From: CAXMMR01 sp963692975
GTDB taxonomy: Bacteria > Pseudomonadota > Alphaproteobacteria > Acetobacterales > Acetobacteraceae
DNA: 64,000 nucleotides
Reading direction: 5' to 3'
NCBI GenBank assembly: GCA_963692975.2
Contig: CAXMMR010000023.1
Coordinates: forward strand, 1 to 64,000
The notes beneath the pieces are model-generated. The model made no database searches and was not told the origin of the DNA. It saw nothing but the letters and a program-made list of their open reading frames with translations. A program made the translations under genes and the position numbers. Positions 8,133-17,948 of this stretch are shown here, in pieces. Position 1 is the first letter of the stretch, and each line of letters begins with the position of its first letter.

Positions 8133-8342
8133 TTAGGAGTTGCCGCCGAACAACGCCCGCACGCCAAAGCCGAAAGCCTGGTCGATGACGAAGAAGAACC
8201 CCGCCGTCAGCACGGCCATGGCCAGCACCAGCCCGGTCGTGACCATCGTGTCGCGCCGGCTCGGCCAGGTGACCTTGCCCATCTCGGCGCGTACATCACG
8301 CACGAACCTAGCCGGTGCTACTGCCACGATCGGCTCCTTCAA
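8133..8342 (-). CDS. secE: Preprotein translocase subunit SecE
   Basis: A 69-residue single-span subunit of the SecYEG channel. It has the conserved cytoplasmic amphipathic helix (FVRDVRAEMGKVTWPSRRDTMVTT, with the E-KV-WPS-R signature, residues 13-36) followed by one transmembrane segment (about residues 37-60). It sits between tRNA-Trp (upstream) and nusG (downstream), the standard bacterial order, so co-transcription is likely. Confidence 0.96.
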   Translation of the reverse strand: MKEPIVAVAPARFVRDVRAEMGKVTWPSRRDTMVTTGLVLAMAVLTAGFFFVIDQAFGFGVRALFGGNS

Positions 8343-8380
8343 ACATCTTGCTGCGCGGCTCCAACCCGAAGGGCGGGGTC

Positions 8381-8457
8381 TGGCAGGGGTGGAGGGTCTC
8401 GAACCCCCAGCCTCCGGTTTTGGAGACCGGCGCTCTAGCCAATTGAGCTACACCCCT
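8381..8457 (-). tRNA. tRNA-Trp (CCA anticodon)
   Basis: Cloverleaf on the minus strand: acceptor AGGGGTG pairing with CACCCCT, discriminator G, encoded CCA; D arm TAGCTCAATTGGCTAGAGC; anticodon stem CCGGT/ACCGG with loop CTCCAAA (anticodon CCA); T arm with GGTTCGAGAC. Just upstream of secE-nusG, as in many bacteria. Confidence 0.97.
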
Positions 8458-8641
8458 ACGCGACCGCCCGACGGGCGCCTGCCCCGCCGTGCCCGCCGGC
8501 GACGAGCCCGCGAACATGGCGGCAGGCGGCGTAGAGATTATGGCGCGTGCCGCATGTCAAGCCCCGGAGCCGGCGCTCGGCCATGAGCGCCGTCAGACGC
8601 TTGCCGCGGCCCCGATTCTACGGCAGTTTCGCCGTCGCCGA

Positions 8642-8715
8642 GCGGGCGTAGCATAGTGGTAATGCTCCAGCCTTCCAAGCTGGCTAGGAGGGTTCGATTC
8701 CCTTCGCCCGCTCCA
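8642..8715 (+). tRNA. tRNA-Gly (TCC anticodon)
   Basis: Acceptor GCGGGCG pairs with CGCCCGC, discriminator T, encoded CCA. The anticodon stem CCAGC/GCTGG holds loop CTTCCAA, anticodon TCC. The T loop reads GGTTCGATTCC. It is transcribed away from tRNA-Trp. Confidence 0.97.
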
Positions 8716-8978
8716 ACCCGCCAGCCGGCCTCGTCAACAGCGCTTAAGGCCCAAGCGAGCGTTGGTCACGCCTACAAGACGTGACATTTTACCCACAGCC
8801 TCGGCTCCGACCCGTTCTAAGGCGATGCCAGTAAGCGTCTCTCATCACTCGTATATGACCGCATCGTCTCACGCGATGACGCGTGCCCGTCACCGAAAGT
8901 AGGCGGCGTGTGAAACCTATCACCCCGGCGTGTTCGAGATCCTGTACAACCCTTGCAGGAAGGGGAACAGGGACGGAC

Positions 8979-9398
8979 ATGTCATCTTCGATCATCATCT
9001 CGCCGGTCCACCCCGCAGTGCCGGCAGATCGCCCGGACGCGCCAGCCGAACATGCCTCCCGTGCCGGCAGCTCGCTGCCGGGCCGCAGCGCCATCGTGGT
9101 CGCCTTTGCGCCACGTGCCGAGCGCCGTCTGCATCTGACGATGCGTGACCGCCTGAGTGTGGCGCATTGGAACGCCACGTTGGTGTCCGGCGTCTACCGT
9201 CTGGTCATCCATCCGCGCCTGCCCGGCGACCCGCCGGAGCTCGGTGACATGGCCCTGGTGTATCGGCCGTCCGACCCTTGGGCGGCCTGGGGGTTCACGC
9301 GCCAGGGCGAGCGCATCCTGGCGTGGAACTGCGTCAACGGCGCCGATGCCGGGTGCTTTGCCGAGATGGACGAGGCGCTCGCCGCCGTTCTCGGCTAG
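8979..9398 (+). CDS. Hypothetical protein
   Basis: A 139-residue protein I do not recognise. The N-terminal 50 residues are Pro/Ala/Ser-rich and probably disordered. The remainder has a compact, conserved-looking core (VAFAPRAERRLHLTMRDRLS, GVYRLVIHPRLPGDPPELGD, YRPSDPWAAWGFTRQGERIL) and ends NGADAGCFAEMDEALAAVLG. The ATG at 8979 follows a purine-rich stretch (GGAAGGGGAACAGGGA) and is preferred to an upstream start at 8883. It ends 21 bases from the accC stop, tail to tail. No signal peptide. Confidence 0.6.
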   Translation: MSSSIIISPVHPAVPADRPDAPAEHASRAGSSLPGRSAIVVAFAPRAERRLHLTMRDRLSVAHWNATLVSGVYRLVIHPRLPGDPPELGDMALVYRPSDPWAAWGFTRQGERILAWNCVNGADAGCFAEMDEALAAVLG

Positions 9399-9419
9399 CC
9401 GACATCCATCCTTGCGGCT

Positions 9420-10835
9420 CTACTCGCCGCTGGAGACGAAGTCCTCGAGCCAGTGGATGGTGTAGTCGCCACGCTGGAATGCCGGCGCCTCGATGATGCG
9501 TTGGTGCAGCGGCAGAGTGGTCTTGATGCCCAGCACCGCGAACTCCTCCAGCGCCCGGCGCAGCCGCGCAATCGCCTCGGGACGCGTCGGCGCGTGCACG
9601 ATCAGCTTGGCGACCATGCTGTCGTAGTATGATGGCACCCGATAGCCGGCGTAGAGCGCGGAGTCGACGCGCACGCCAAGACCGCCCGGCGCATGGAACA
9701 CCTGCACGATCCCGGGCGTCGGGATGAACGTCTCCGGGTCCTCCGCGGTGACGCGGCACTCGATCGCATGGCCGGAGAAGCGGATGTCGGCCTGGGTGTA
9801 GCCAAGGGCGGCGCCGGCGGCGAGCCGGATCTGCTCGGCCACCAGGTCGACGTTGCACACCATCTCGGTCACCGGATGCTCGACCTGCAGGCGGGTGTTC
9901 ATCTCGATGAAGGCGAACTGGCCGTCCTGGTAGAGGAACTCCAGCGTGCCGGCGTTGCGGTAGCCAAGCTGCTTCAGAGCCGCGGTGGCGGTGGCGCCGA
10001 TTGCATCGCGCTGCGCCGAGCTGAGCGCCGGCGAGCCGGCCTCCTCCAGCAGCTTCTGGTGTCGGCGCTGCAGCGAGCAGTCGCGCTCGCCGAAATGCAC
10101 CACGTTGCCGTAGTTGTCGGCCAGCATCTGCAGCTCGATATGGCGCGGCCGATCGAGGTACTTCTCGAGGTAGACTTCGTCGTTGCCGAACGCCGCTTTA
10201 GCCTCGGTGCGGGCGATGCGCCAGGCCTCCTCGATCTCGTGCTCGCCGAGTGCCACCTTCATGCCGCGTCCGCCGCCGCCGGCCGCCGCCTTGATCAACA
10301 CCGGATAGCCGATCTCGGCGGCAATCCGGCGCGCTTCCGCCAGGTCCGAGAGCGCCCCAGGCGAGCCGGCGACCAGCGGCACCCCAAGCGAGGCCATCGC
10401 CCGCTTGGCCGTAATCTTGTCGCCCATCATGCGGATGTGGTCCGGCGACGGGCCGATGAAGGTGATGCCGTGCGCCTCGACCATCTCGGCAAAGCCCGCA
10501 TTCTCGGACAGAAACCCGTAGCCGGGATGGATCGCATCGGCGCCGGTGATCAGCGCCGCCGAGAGCAGGCTCGTCGTGTTGAGGTAGCTTCCCGCCGCCG
10601 GCGGCGGGCCTATGCACACGCTCTCATCCGCCAGCCGCACATGCATTGCCTCGGCATCCGCGGTGGAGTGCACGGCGACGGTCGGAATGCCGAGCTCCCG
10701 GCAGGCGCGATGCACCCTGAGCGCGATCTCGCCGCGATTGGCGATCAGGACCTTGCGAAATGGCGCCGCTGCGGGCGGCGGCGGCCTGGCGTCGGCCTGC
10801 ACGGAGGGGAGCGCCCCGCCGGACGGCTCAGCCAT
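9420..10835 (-). CDS. accC: Acetyl-CoA carboxylase, biotin carboxylase subunit
   Basis: AccC carboxylates biotin on AccB using ATP and bicarbonate, the first half-reaction of malonyl-CoA synthesis for fatty acids. The 471-residue product shows FRKVLIANRGEIALRV (residues 26-41), HPGYGFLSEN, the glycine-rich ATP loop IKAAAGGGGRGMKV, EKYLDRPRHIELQMLAD, GERDCSLQRRHQKLLEEAGSP, EMNTRLQVEHPVTEMV (metal ligand and catalytic region) and HAIECRVTAEDP. A 25-residue Pro/Ala-rich N-terminal extension precedes the usual start. It overlaps accB by eight bases, so translation is probably coupled; operon order is aroQ-accB-accC. Confidence 0.97.
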   Translation of the reverse strand: MAEPSGGALPSVQADARPPPPAAAPFRKVLIANRGEIALRVHRACRELGIPTVAVHSTADAEAMHVRLADESVCIGPPPAAGSYLNTTSLLSAALITGADAIHPGYGFLSENAGFAEMVEAHGITFIGPSPDHIRMMGDKITAKRAMASLGVPLVAGSPGALSDLAEARRIAAEIGYPVLIKAAAGGGGRGMKVALGEHEIEEAWRIARTEAKAAFGNDEVYLEKYLDRPRHIELQMLADNYGNVVHFGERDCSLQRRHQKLLEEAGSPALSSAQRDAIGATATAALKQLGYRNAGTLEFLYQDGQFAFIEMNTRLQVEHPVTEMVCNVDLVAEQIRLAAGAALGYTQADIRFSGHAIECRVTAEDPETFIPTPGIVQVFHAPGGLGVRVDSALYAGYRVPSYYDSMVAKLIVHAPTRPEAIARLRRALEEFAVLGIKTTLPLHQRIIEAPAFQRGDYTIHWLEDFVSSGE

Positions 10836-11289
10836 CGATCACCATCAGCACCTCGCCATACTCGACCGGCGCCCCGGTGGTGATCAGCACGTGGCGCAGG
10901 ATCCCGGCCTTGGGCGCCTTAATCTGGTTGAAGGTCTTCATCGCCTCGATCAGCAGCAATGTCTGCCCGGCAGCGACCGACTGGCCCGGCAGCGCGAACG
11001 CCGCCGCCCCCGGCTCGGGCGAGAGGTAGACGACACCCACCATCGGGCTCTTCACCGCGCCGGGGTGACGACTGAAATCGTCCGGCTCCTCGCGCGCCGC
11101 CACGCCTTCTACCGGGTCCGCAACCATCGCCGTCGGCGCCGCCACAACGCTGCTTGCCGCCGGCGGGTGAGCGCGCACGACGCGCAGCCTGCTGTCCTTG
11201 TCGGCGATCTCGATCTCGGTGAGCCCGGTCTCGTTCAGGATCGCAGCAAGCACCCTGATCGCCTCGGCGTCGACCGGTGGCCGGCTCAT
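10828..11289 (-). CDS. accB: Biotin carboxyl carrier protein of acetyl-CoA carboxylase
   Basis: AccB carries biotin between the carboxylase (AccC) and carboxyltransferase subunits. The 153-residue product has the typical N-terminal helix (DAEAIRVLAAILNETGLTEIEI), an Ala/Pro/Val linker (about residues 42-75), and a C-terminal biotinyl domain (VKSPMVGVVYLSPEPG through GEVLMVIDG) with the biotinylation site EAMKTFNQI, Lys at about residue 119. The start ATG 11289 overlaps the stop of aroQ (ATGA), and the 3' end overlaps accC, so all three genes form a tight operon. Confidence 0.96.
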   Translation of the reverse strand: MSRPPVDAEAIRVLAAILNETGLTEIEIADKDSRLRVVRAHPPAASSVVAAPTAMVADPVEGVAAREEPDDFSRHPGAVKSPMVGVVYLSPEPGAAAFALPGQSVAAGQTLLLIEAMKTFNQIKAPKAGILRHVLITTGAPVEYGEVLMVIDG

Positions 11290-11786
11290 CGTGCCTGATC
11301 CTCGCCAAGACCGATATCGCCGGACGCTGACGGTGGAGCGGCATCGAACATGACCAGGTCGGCGAGCGCGTCGAGCGCCAGCGCGTAGCCGCGGGCGCCG
11401 AGGCCGCAGATCACGCCGCGCGCCGCCTGGCTCACCAGCGAATGTCGGCGAAACTCCTCGCGCCGGTGGATATTGCTCAGGTGCACCTCCACGATCGGCA
11501 GCTCCACCGCCAGCAGCGCGTCCAGGATCGCCACCGACGTGGTGCCGTAACCCGCCGGGTTGATGACGATGCCGCTGGCAACCCCCCGGCAGCTCTGGAT
11601 CCAGGTAACAAGCTCGCCCTCCAGATTGCTCTGGCGAAAATCGATAGCAAGCCCTAGCGCCTCGGCGGTCTCGGCACACAGCGTCTCGACGTCGTCGAGC
11701 GTGGCGGAGCCGTAGATCGAGGGTTGCCTTGTGCCAAGCAGATTGAGGTTGGGGCCGTTCAGGACGGCGATCAGCGGCAGGGCCAT
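11286..11786 (-). CDS. aroQ: 3-dehydroquinate dehydratase, type II
   Basis: AroQ converts 3-dehydroquinate to 3-dehydroshikimate in the shikimate pathway. The 166-residue product has the type II landmarks: IAVLNGPNLNLLGTRQPSIYG (with catalytic Tyr), FRQSNLEGELVTWI, INPAGYGTTSVAILDAL, and VEVHLSNIHRREEFRRHSL with catalytic His. ATG 11786 is chosen because homology starts at MALPLIAVLNGPN; an upstream ATG at 11882 would draw its codons from a family C repeat. First gene of aroQ-accB-accC. Confidence 0.96.
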   Translation of the reverse strand: MALPLIAVLNGPNLNLLGTRQPSIYGSATLDDVETLCAETAEALGLAIDFRQSNLEGELVTWIQSCRGVASGIVINPAGYGTTSVAILDALLAVELPIVEVHLSNIHRREEFRRHSLVSQAARGVICGLGARGYALALDALADLVMFDAAPPSASGDIGLGEDQAR

Positions 11787-11829
11787 GATCGGGGCGCCGT
11801 AGCACGGGGAGGCAAGGGAAGGGAAGGAA

Positions 11830-11943
11830 GGGCTTCTCTTTCGAAAAAGAGAGGCAGAAAACTTCTGTCGACCGATCTGCACGCCGGGTGAGAGGTCGCC
11901 TAAACGAACAGAACTTTCTCTGCTCGTTTTTCAAAAAAGAACC
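11830..11943. repeat. Repeat family C, facing pair (C1)
   Basis: A reverse copy (11830-11869: CTTCTCTTT-CG-AAAAAGAG, then AGAAAACTTCTGTC) and a forward copy (about 11907-11943, hairpin around TTTTTCAAAAAAGAA) separated by about 40 bases. This pair is more diverged than the other C pairs. It fills the divergent spacer between aroQ and the glycosidase gene. Confidence 0.8.
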
Positions 11944-11994
11944 TTCCGTGCTTGCCTTACAAAGGCTTATCTGCCGGCGCATCCGGAGCGACGA

Positions 11995-14655
<2,661 letters not shown>

Positions 14656-14663
14656 GGCAAAGA

Positions 14664-14716
14664 AAGGCCAGGGGCTTTGCCCCTGGACCCCATTAAAGGC
14701 GAAGCCTTTAAAATCC
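14664..14716 (-). repeat. Repeat family A, reverse copy (A3)
   Basis: Hairpin 2 CCAGGGGC-TTT-GCCCCTGG, ACCCCATT linker, hairpin 1 AAAGGC-GAA-GCCTTT, AAAATCC. It starts 9 bases after the glycosidase stop codon and faces copy A4 about 90 bases away, between convergent genes. Confidence 0.92.
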
Positions 14717-14807
14717 ATTTATTAAGAAGCCTGACGTCGCCAATCGCTGCCTTGTATGAAGCGCAATGACGCAGCTTCATTTCGAAAAACGGATCACTCT
14801 GATGAAC

Positions 14808-14860
14808 GGATTTTAAAGGCTCCGCCTTTAATGGGGTCAAGGGGCAAAGCCCCTTGCCTT
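14808..14860 (+). repeat. Repeat family A, forward copy (A4)
   Basis: GGATTTT, hairpin 1 AAAGGC-TCC-GCCTTT, AATGGGGTC linker, hairpin 2 CAAGGGGC-AAA-GCCCCTTG, then runs straight into a CCTTG microsatellite. It pairs with A3 in facing orientation. Confidence 0.92.
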
Positions 14861-14911
14861 GCCTTGCCTTGCCTTGCCTTGCCTTGCCTTGCCTTGCCTT
14901 GCCTTGCCTTG
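14852..14911. repeat. Pentanucleotide microsatellite, 12 x CCTTG
   Basis: Twelve uninterrupted CCTTG units growing out of the tail of repeat A4 (normally CCTTGCCTT) and ending 2 bases before the stop codon of the S41 protease gene. On the protease mRNA the run reads CAAGG repeated. Confidence 0.98.
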
Positions 14912-14913
14912 CC

Positions 14914-16290
14914 TCAGCGCGCCGCGTCCGTCGTCGGCTGCATCGCGGCAACCACCTTCAACGCCTGCTGCAGCTGAAAGTCGGTTGCCGGCTTCGTGCG
15001 ATCGAATTTAGGCCAGCTCGTCGGCGGCTCGTTCGGGATTGCCGACATCGCAGCCGGCAGCTCGGTATGGGTTGCCGCCGGCGGCGTGTTGGTGGGCTGC
15101 TTCAGCGCATGGATCAGGTCGCCTTCGCGATCCGGCAGCATGTCCTGCTCGCCGTGCTCTTCCTTGACGGGGATGTCGGGCAGGATCCCGGAGGCCTGGA
15201 TCGAGCGTCCCGACGGCGTGTAGTACAGCGCCGTCGTCAGCACCAGCCCGCCATCGTCGCCGATCGGCATCAGCGTCTGCACCGAGCCCTTGCCGAACGA
15301 GCGCGTGCCCACCACCAGCGCCCGGCGATGATCCTGCAGCGCTCCGGCGACGATCTCGCTCGCCGAGGCGGTGCCGCCATTGACCAGAACGACCACCGGC
15401 AGCCCGCCCGTCATGTCGCTGCCCTTGGCATACCAGCGCTGGCTGTCGGTCTCGTGGCGCGCCCGCGTCGAGACGACCTCGCCGCTCGAGATAAAGTCGT
15501 CGCAGATGTTGATTGCCTGATCGAGCAGGCCGCCCGGGTCGTTGCGCAGGTCGAGCACCAGCCCGTCGGGATGGCCGCCGGCCTGCCCCTGCAGCTTGCT
15601 CCAGGCGGCGTGCAGCTCCGCCTCGGCCTGGGCGTCGAACTCGGCCAGCCGAATGTAGACGGTTCGGCCATACATCGCCGACTTGACCACCGGCACGTGG
15701 ATCACCTCGCGCGTGAGCTTGAGCTCGAGCGGCGCCGGCACCGTGCTGCGCTTGACGGTGAGGCTGACGGTGCTGTCCGGCGGCCCGCGCATCCGCTCGA
15801 CCGCCTCGTTCAGAGTCATCCCCTCGACGCTCTTGCCGTCGATGCCGAGGATCAGGTCGCCCGGCTTCATGCCGGCGCGCGCGGCCGGCGTCTCGTCGAT
15901 CGGCGAGATCACGGTGATCAGCCCGTCGGTCTGCTGCACCTCGAGGCCGAGCCCGCCGAAATGGCCGCTGATCTGGGTCTGCCGCTCGTTGAACTGCTTC
16001 GGCGTCAGATAGGCGCTGTGCGGATCAAGCCCGCTCACCATGCCGTTCAACGCGTTATGCACGAGGTCGTCCGAGGCCACGGGGTGGACGTAGTCGGTGC
16101 GCACCCGCTCGAACACGGTGCCGAACAGGTCGAGCATATGGAAGGTGGCCGCATCGGTGCCGGGACGATCATCCGCGAGCGCGCGGGCGATGTGCAGCCC
16201 GCCTGCGGTGGCGAGCAGATGCGCCGCCGGCGGCAGCGCCAGGCCCACGGCAATCCCGGCGCCCAGCAGGACCCCAGCTCGTAGTCTCAT
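14914..16290 (-). CDS. S41 family C-terminal processing peptidase
   Basis: A 458-residue exported protease of the CtpA/tail-specific family that trims periplasmic or envelope proteins. It has an N-terminal hydrophobic export segment (VLLGAGIAVGLALPPAAHLL), an N-terminal helical region, a PDZ domain (about residues 95-180: FGGLGLEVQQTDGLITV, AARAGMKPGDLILGIDG), and the S41 core with LVLDLRNDPGGLLDQAI, catalytic Ser in VNGGTASASEIVAGAL and catalytic Lys in GTRSFGKGSVQ. The ATG at 16290 (MRLRAG) is preferred to one four codons upstream. In many relatives a murein hydrolase activator gene lies upstream; here the upstream neighbour is a family C repeat and a histidine kinase. The stop abuts a CCTTG microsatellite. 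Confidence 0.93.
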   Translation of the reverse strand: MRLRAGVLLGAGIAVGLALPPAAHLLATAGGLHIARALADDRPGTDAATFHMLDLFGTVFERVRTDYVHPVASDDLVHNALNGMVSGLDPHSAYLTPKQFNERQTQISGHFGGLGLEVQQTDGLITVISPIDETPAARAGMKPGDLILGIDGKSVEGMTLNEAVERMRGPPDSTVSLTVKRSTVPAPLELKLTREVIHVPVVKSAMYGRTVYIRLAEFDAQAEAELHAAWSKLQGQAGGHPDGLVLDLRNDPGGLLDQAINICDDFISSGEVVSTRARHETDSQRWYAKGSDMTGGLPVVVLVNGGTASASEIVAGALQDHRRALVVGTRSFGKGSVQTLMPIGDDGGLVLTTALYYTPSGRSIQASGILPDIPVKEEHGEQDMLPDREGDLIHALKQPTNTPPAATHTELPAAMSAIPNEPPTSWPKFDRTKPATDFQLQQALKVVAAMQPTTDAAR

Positions 16291-16394
16291 AGTGCCTCCC
16301 ATGCCACCCGGCGCTCGCCGATGATAGGCGGCCGGACAGACGCTTACCAGGAGAGCGGATCACATCCGGCAACAGCCTCAGCAGCATCCTTACG

Positions 16395-16430
16395 GACAAA
16401 AGTTTTTGGTCCTTTTTCCAAAAAGGACTG
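16395..16430 (+). repeat. Repeat family C, solitary forward copy (C2)
   Basis: GGACAAAAGTTTTTGG followed by hairpin TCCTTTTT-CC-AAAAAGGA. No reverse partner is seen. It lies between the S41 protease start and the stop of the histidine kinase. Confidence 0.85.
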
Positions 16431-16450
16431 CTTGCCGACGACGCTCGACC

Positions 16451-17815
16451 TCACTCAACCGGCAGCCAAACGGTAAAGGTCGAACCCGCGCCGGCCTCGC
16501 TCTCGATGATCAGCTGGCCGCGATGCCGGTTGACGATATGCTTGACGATCGCAAGCCCGAGCCCGGTGCCTCCGACACTGCGGCTGCGCGCCCGATCGAC
16601 GCGGTAGAAGCGCTCGGTCAGCCGCGGCAGGTCGGTCTGAGGGATGCCGATGCCGTCGTCCTGCACGGCCAGCGCGATGCCGGGGCGGGGCGGCCATCGG
16701 GTGTCCGCCGCGTCCGGCTCGTGCAGCCGCAGCCGCAGGGCGCCGCCATCCCGGCCATACTTGATCGCGTTGTCGAGCAGGTTGTGCAGCACCTGGCTGA
16801 GCTGGTCCTGGTCGCCGATCACCTTGGGCAGCGGCTGTCCCGCCGGCGGCGTCCAGCTCAGCGCGATTTGGCGCTCCGCCAGGCGCAGCTCGAAGGCTGC
16901 AGCGGCGCGGCTGACCAGCCCGGCGAGGTCGACGGTGTCGGACGGCGGCAGATGCTCGCTGAGCTCGACGCGCGAGAGGCTGAGCAGGTCGTCGATCAGC
17001 CGGCTCATCCGGGCCGCCTGCTCGGCCATGATGCCGAGGAACCGTCGCTGGGCCGGCGGGTCGTCCGCCGCCGGCCCGGCCAACGTGTCGATGAAGCCGA
17101 TCAGGCTGGCCAACGGCGTGCGCAGTTCGTGGCTCGCATTGGCGACGAAATCCGCCCGCATCCGCTCCACCCCCCGCTCACGCGTCCGGTCGGACAGCAC
17201 GCAGACCAACCGGCCGCCATCGCTCAGCGGGCTCGCCAGTCGCAGGATCGTCGCCTGCAGCTCGCGCCGCACCGGCGCGGGCAGCACCAGGTCGGCGACC
17301 TGCACGGCGCCGCCCTCGTCCGGCTGAGCCAGCGCGGCGTCGATCGCGGCGCGCATCGCCGGATGGCGCAGCACCGCGGCAAGCTCGCCGCCGAGCACAC
17401 CACGCGCCGCCGCGTTGCTGCGCCGCACGGAGCGGTCCAGCCCGAGCACCAGCAGCGGGTCCGGCAGCCGCTCGATGATCGAGGCCTCGCTGCGAAGCCG
17501 CCGCGCCACCAGCTCCGCCCGCTCCTCCAGCGCCTGCGACAGCCGGCCGAGCTCCAGCACCAGCGGGTGGTCGAGGCGTAGCACCCGCATCGCCCTGGCC
17601 TCGCGCTGACCACCATCCGCAGCCGCCTGCAGCCGGCCCACCAGCACCGCCAGGTCAGACGCCCAGATCAGGGCGAGCCCGTAGGCGCCAATAACCGTCA
17701 CCGCGATCCCGGTCAGCGCCGGCCACAGACGCACCGCTCCGACCTCAAGCAGGACGCTCAGCACCGCGACCGGCATCGCAGCGATGGCGATGCTGTTGCG
17801 GAGCAGGTCGGTCAC
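16451..17815 (-). CDS. PhoR-like sensor histidine kinase
   Basis: A membrane histidine kinase: one or two hydrophobic segments in the first 60 residues (IAIAAMPVAVLSVLLEVGAV and LTGIAVTVIGAYGLALIWASDLAVLV), a PAS-like region (IIERLPDPLLVLGLDRSVRRSNAAA), the dimerisation domain with H-box FVANASHELRTPLASLIGF, and the catalytic ATPase domain (N box LHNLLDNAIKYG, DDGIGIPQTDLPRLTERFYR, GGTGLGLAIVKHIV). Arrangement and H-box flanks resemble PhoR. No response regulator gene is adjacent, so the partner is unknown. A GTG at 17815 (VTDLLRNS) is chosen; the ATG at 17857 would draw its first codons from a family C repeat. Confidence 0.85.
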   Translation of the reverse strand: MTDLLRNSIAIAAMPVAVLSVLLEVGAVRLWPALTGIAVTVIGAYGLALIWASDLAVLVGRLQAAADGGQREARAMRVLRLDHPLVLELGRLSQALEERAELVARRLRSEASIIERLPDPLLVLGLDRSVRRSNAAARGVLGGELAAVLRHPAMRAAIDAALAQPDEGGAVQVADLVLPAPVRRELQATILRLASPLSDGGRLVCVLSDRTRERGVERMRADFVANASHELRTPLASLIGFIDTLAGPAADDPPAQRRFLGIMAEQAARMSRLIDDLLSLSRVELSEHLPPSDTVDLAGLVSRAAAAFELRLAERQIALSWTPPAGQPLPKVIGDQDQLSQVLHNLLDNAIKYGRDGGALRLRLHEPDAADTRWPPRPGIALAVQDDGIGIPQTDLPRLTERFYRVDRARSRSVGGTGLGLAIVKHIVNRHRGQLIIESEAGAGSTFTVWLPVE

Positions 17816-17832
17816 GGCGAAGGAAGGAAGGC

Positions 17833-17940
17833 CTTCTTTTTTGGAAAAAAGAAGCAAAAAACTTCTGTCTTATTTGATCTGCGCCGGCCGACGGGCCTCT
17901 TAGCGGACAAAAGTTTTTTGGTTCTTTTTTTCAAAAAAGA
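17833..17940. repeat. Repeat family C, facing pair (C3)
   Basis: Reverse copy 17833-17869 (CTTCTTTTTT-GG-AAAAAAGAAG then CAAAAAACTTCTGTC) and forward copy 17905-17940 (GGACAAAAGTTTTTTGG then TTCTTTTTTT-CAAAAAAGA), about 35 bases apart. It fills the spacer between the lipoprotein stop and the histidine kinase start. Confidence 0.92.
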
Positions 17941-17948
17941 CCCCTTCC

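Noticed and set aside
10920..10975. AccB biotin motif EAMKTFNQI as a deviation from EAMKMMN
   Set aside because: The residues flanking the biotinyl-Lys vary within alphaproteobacterial AccB; the EAMK core is intact.
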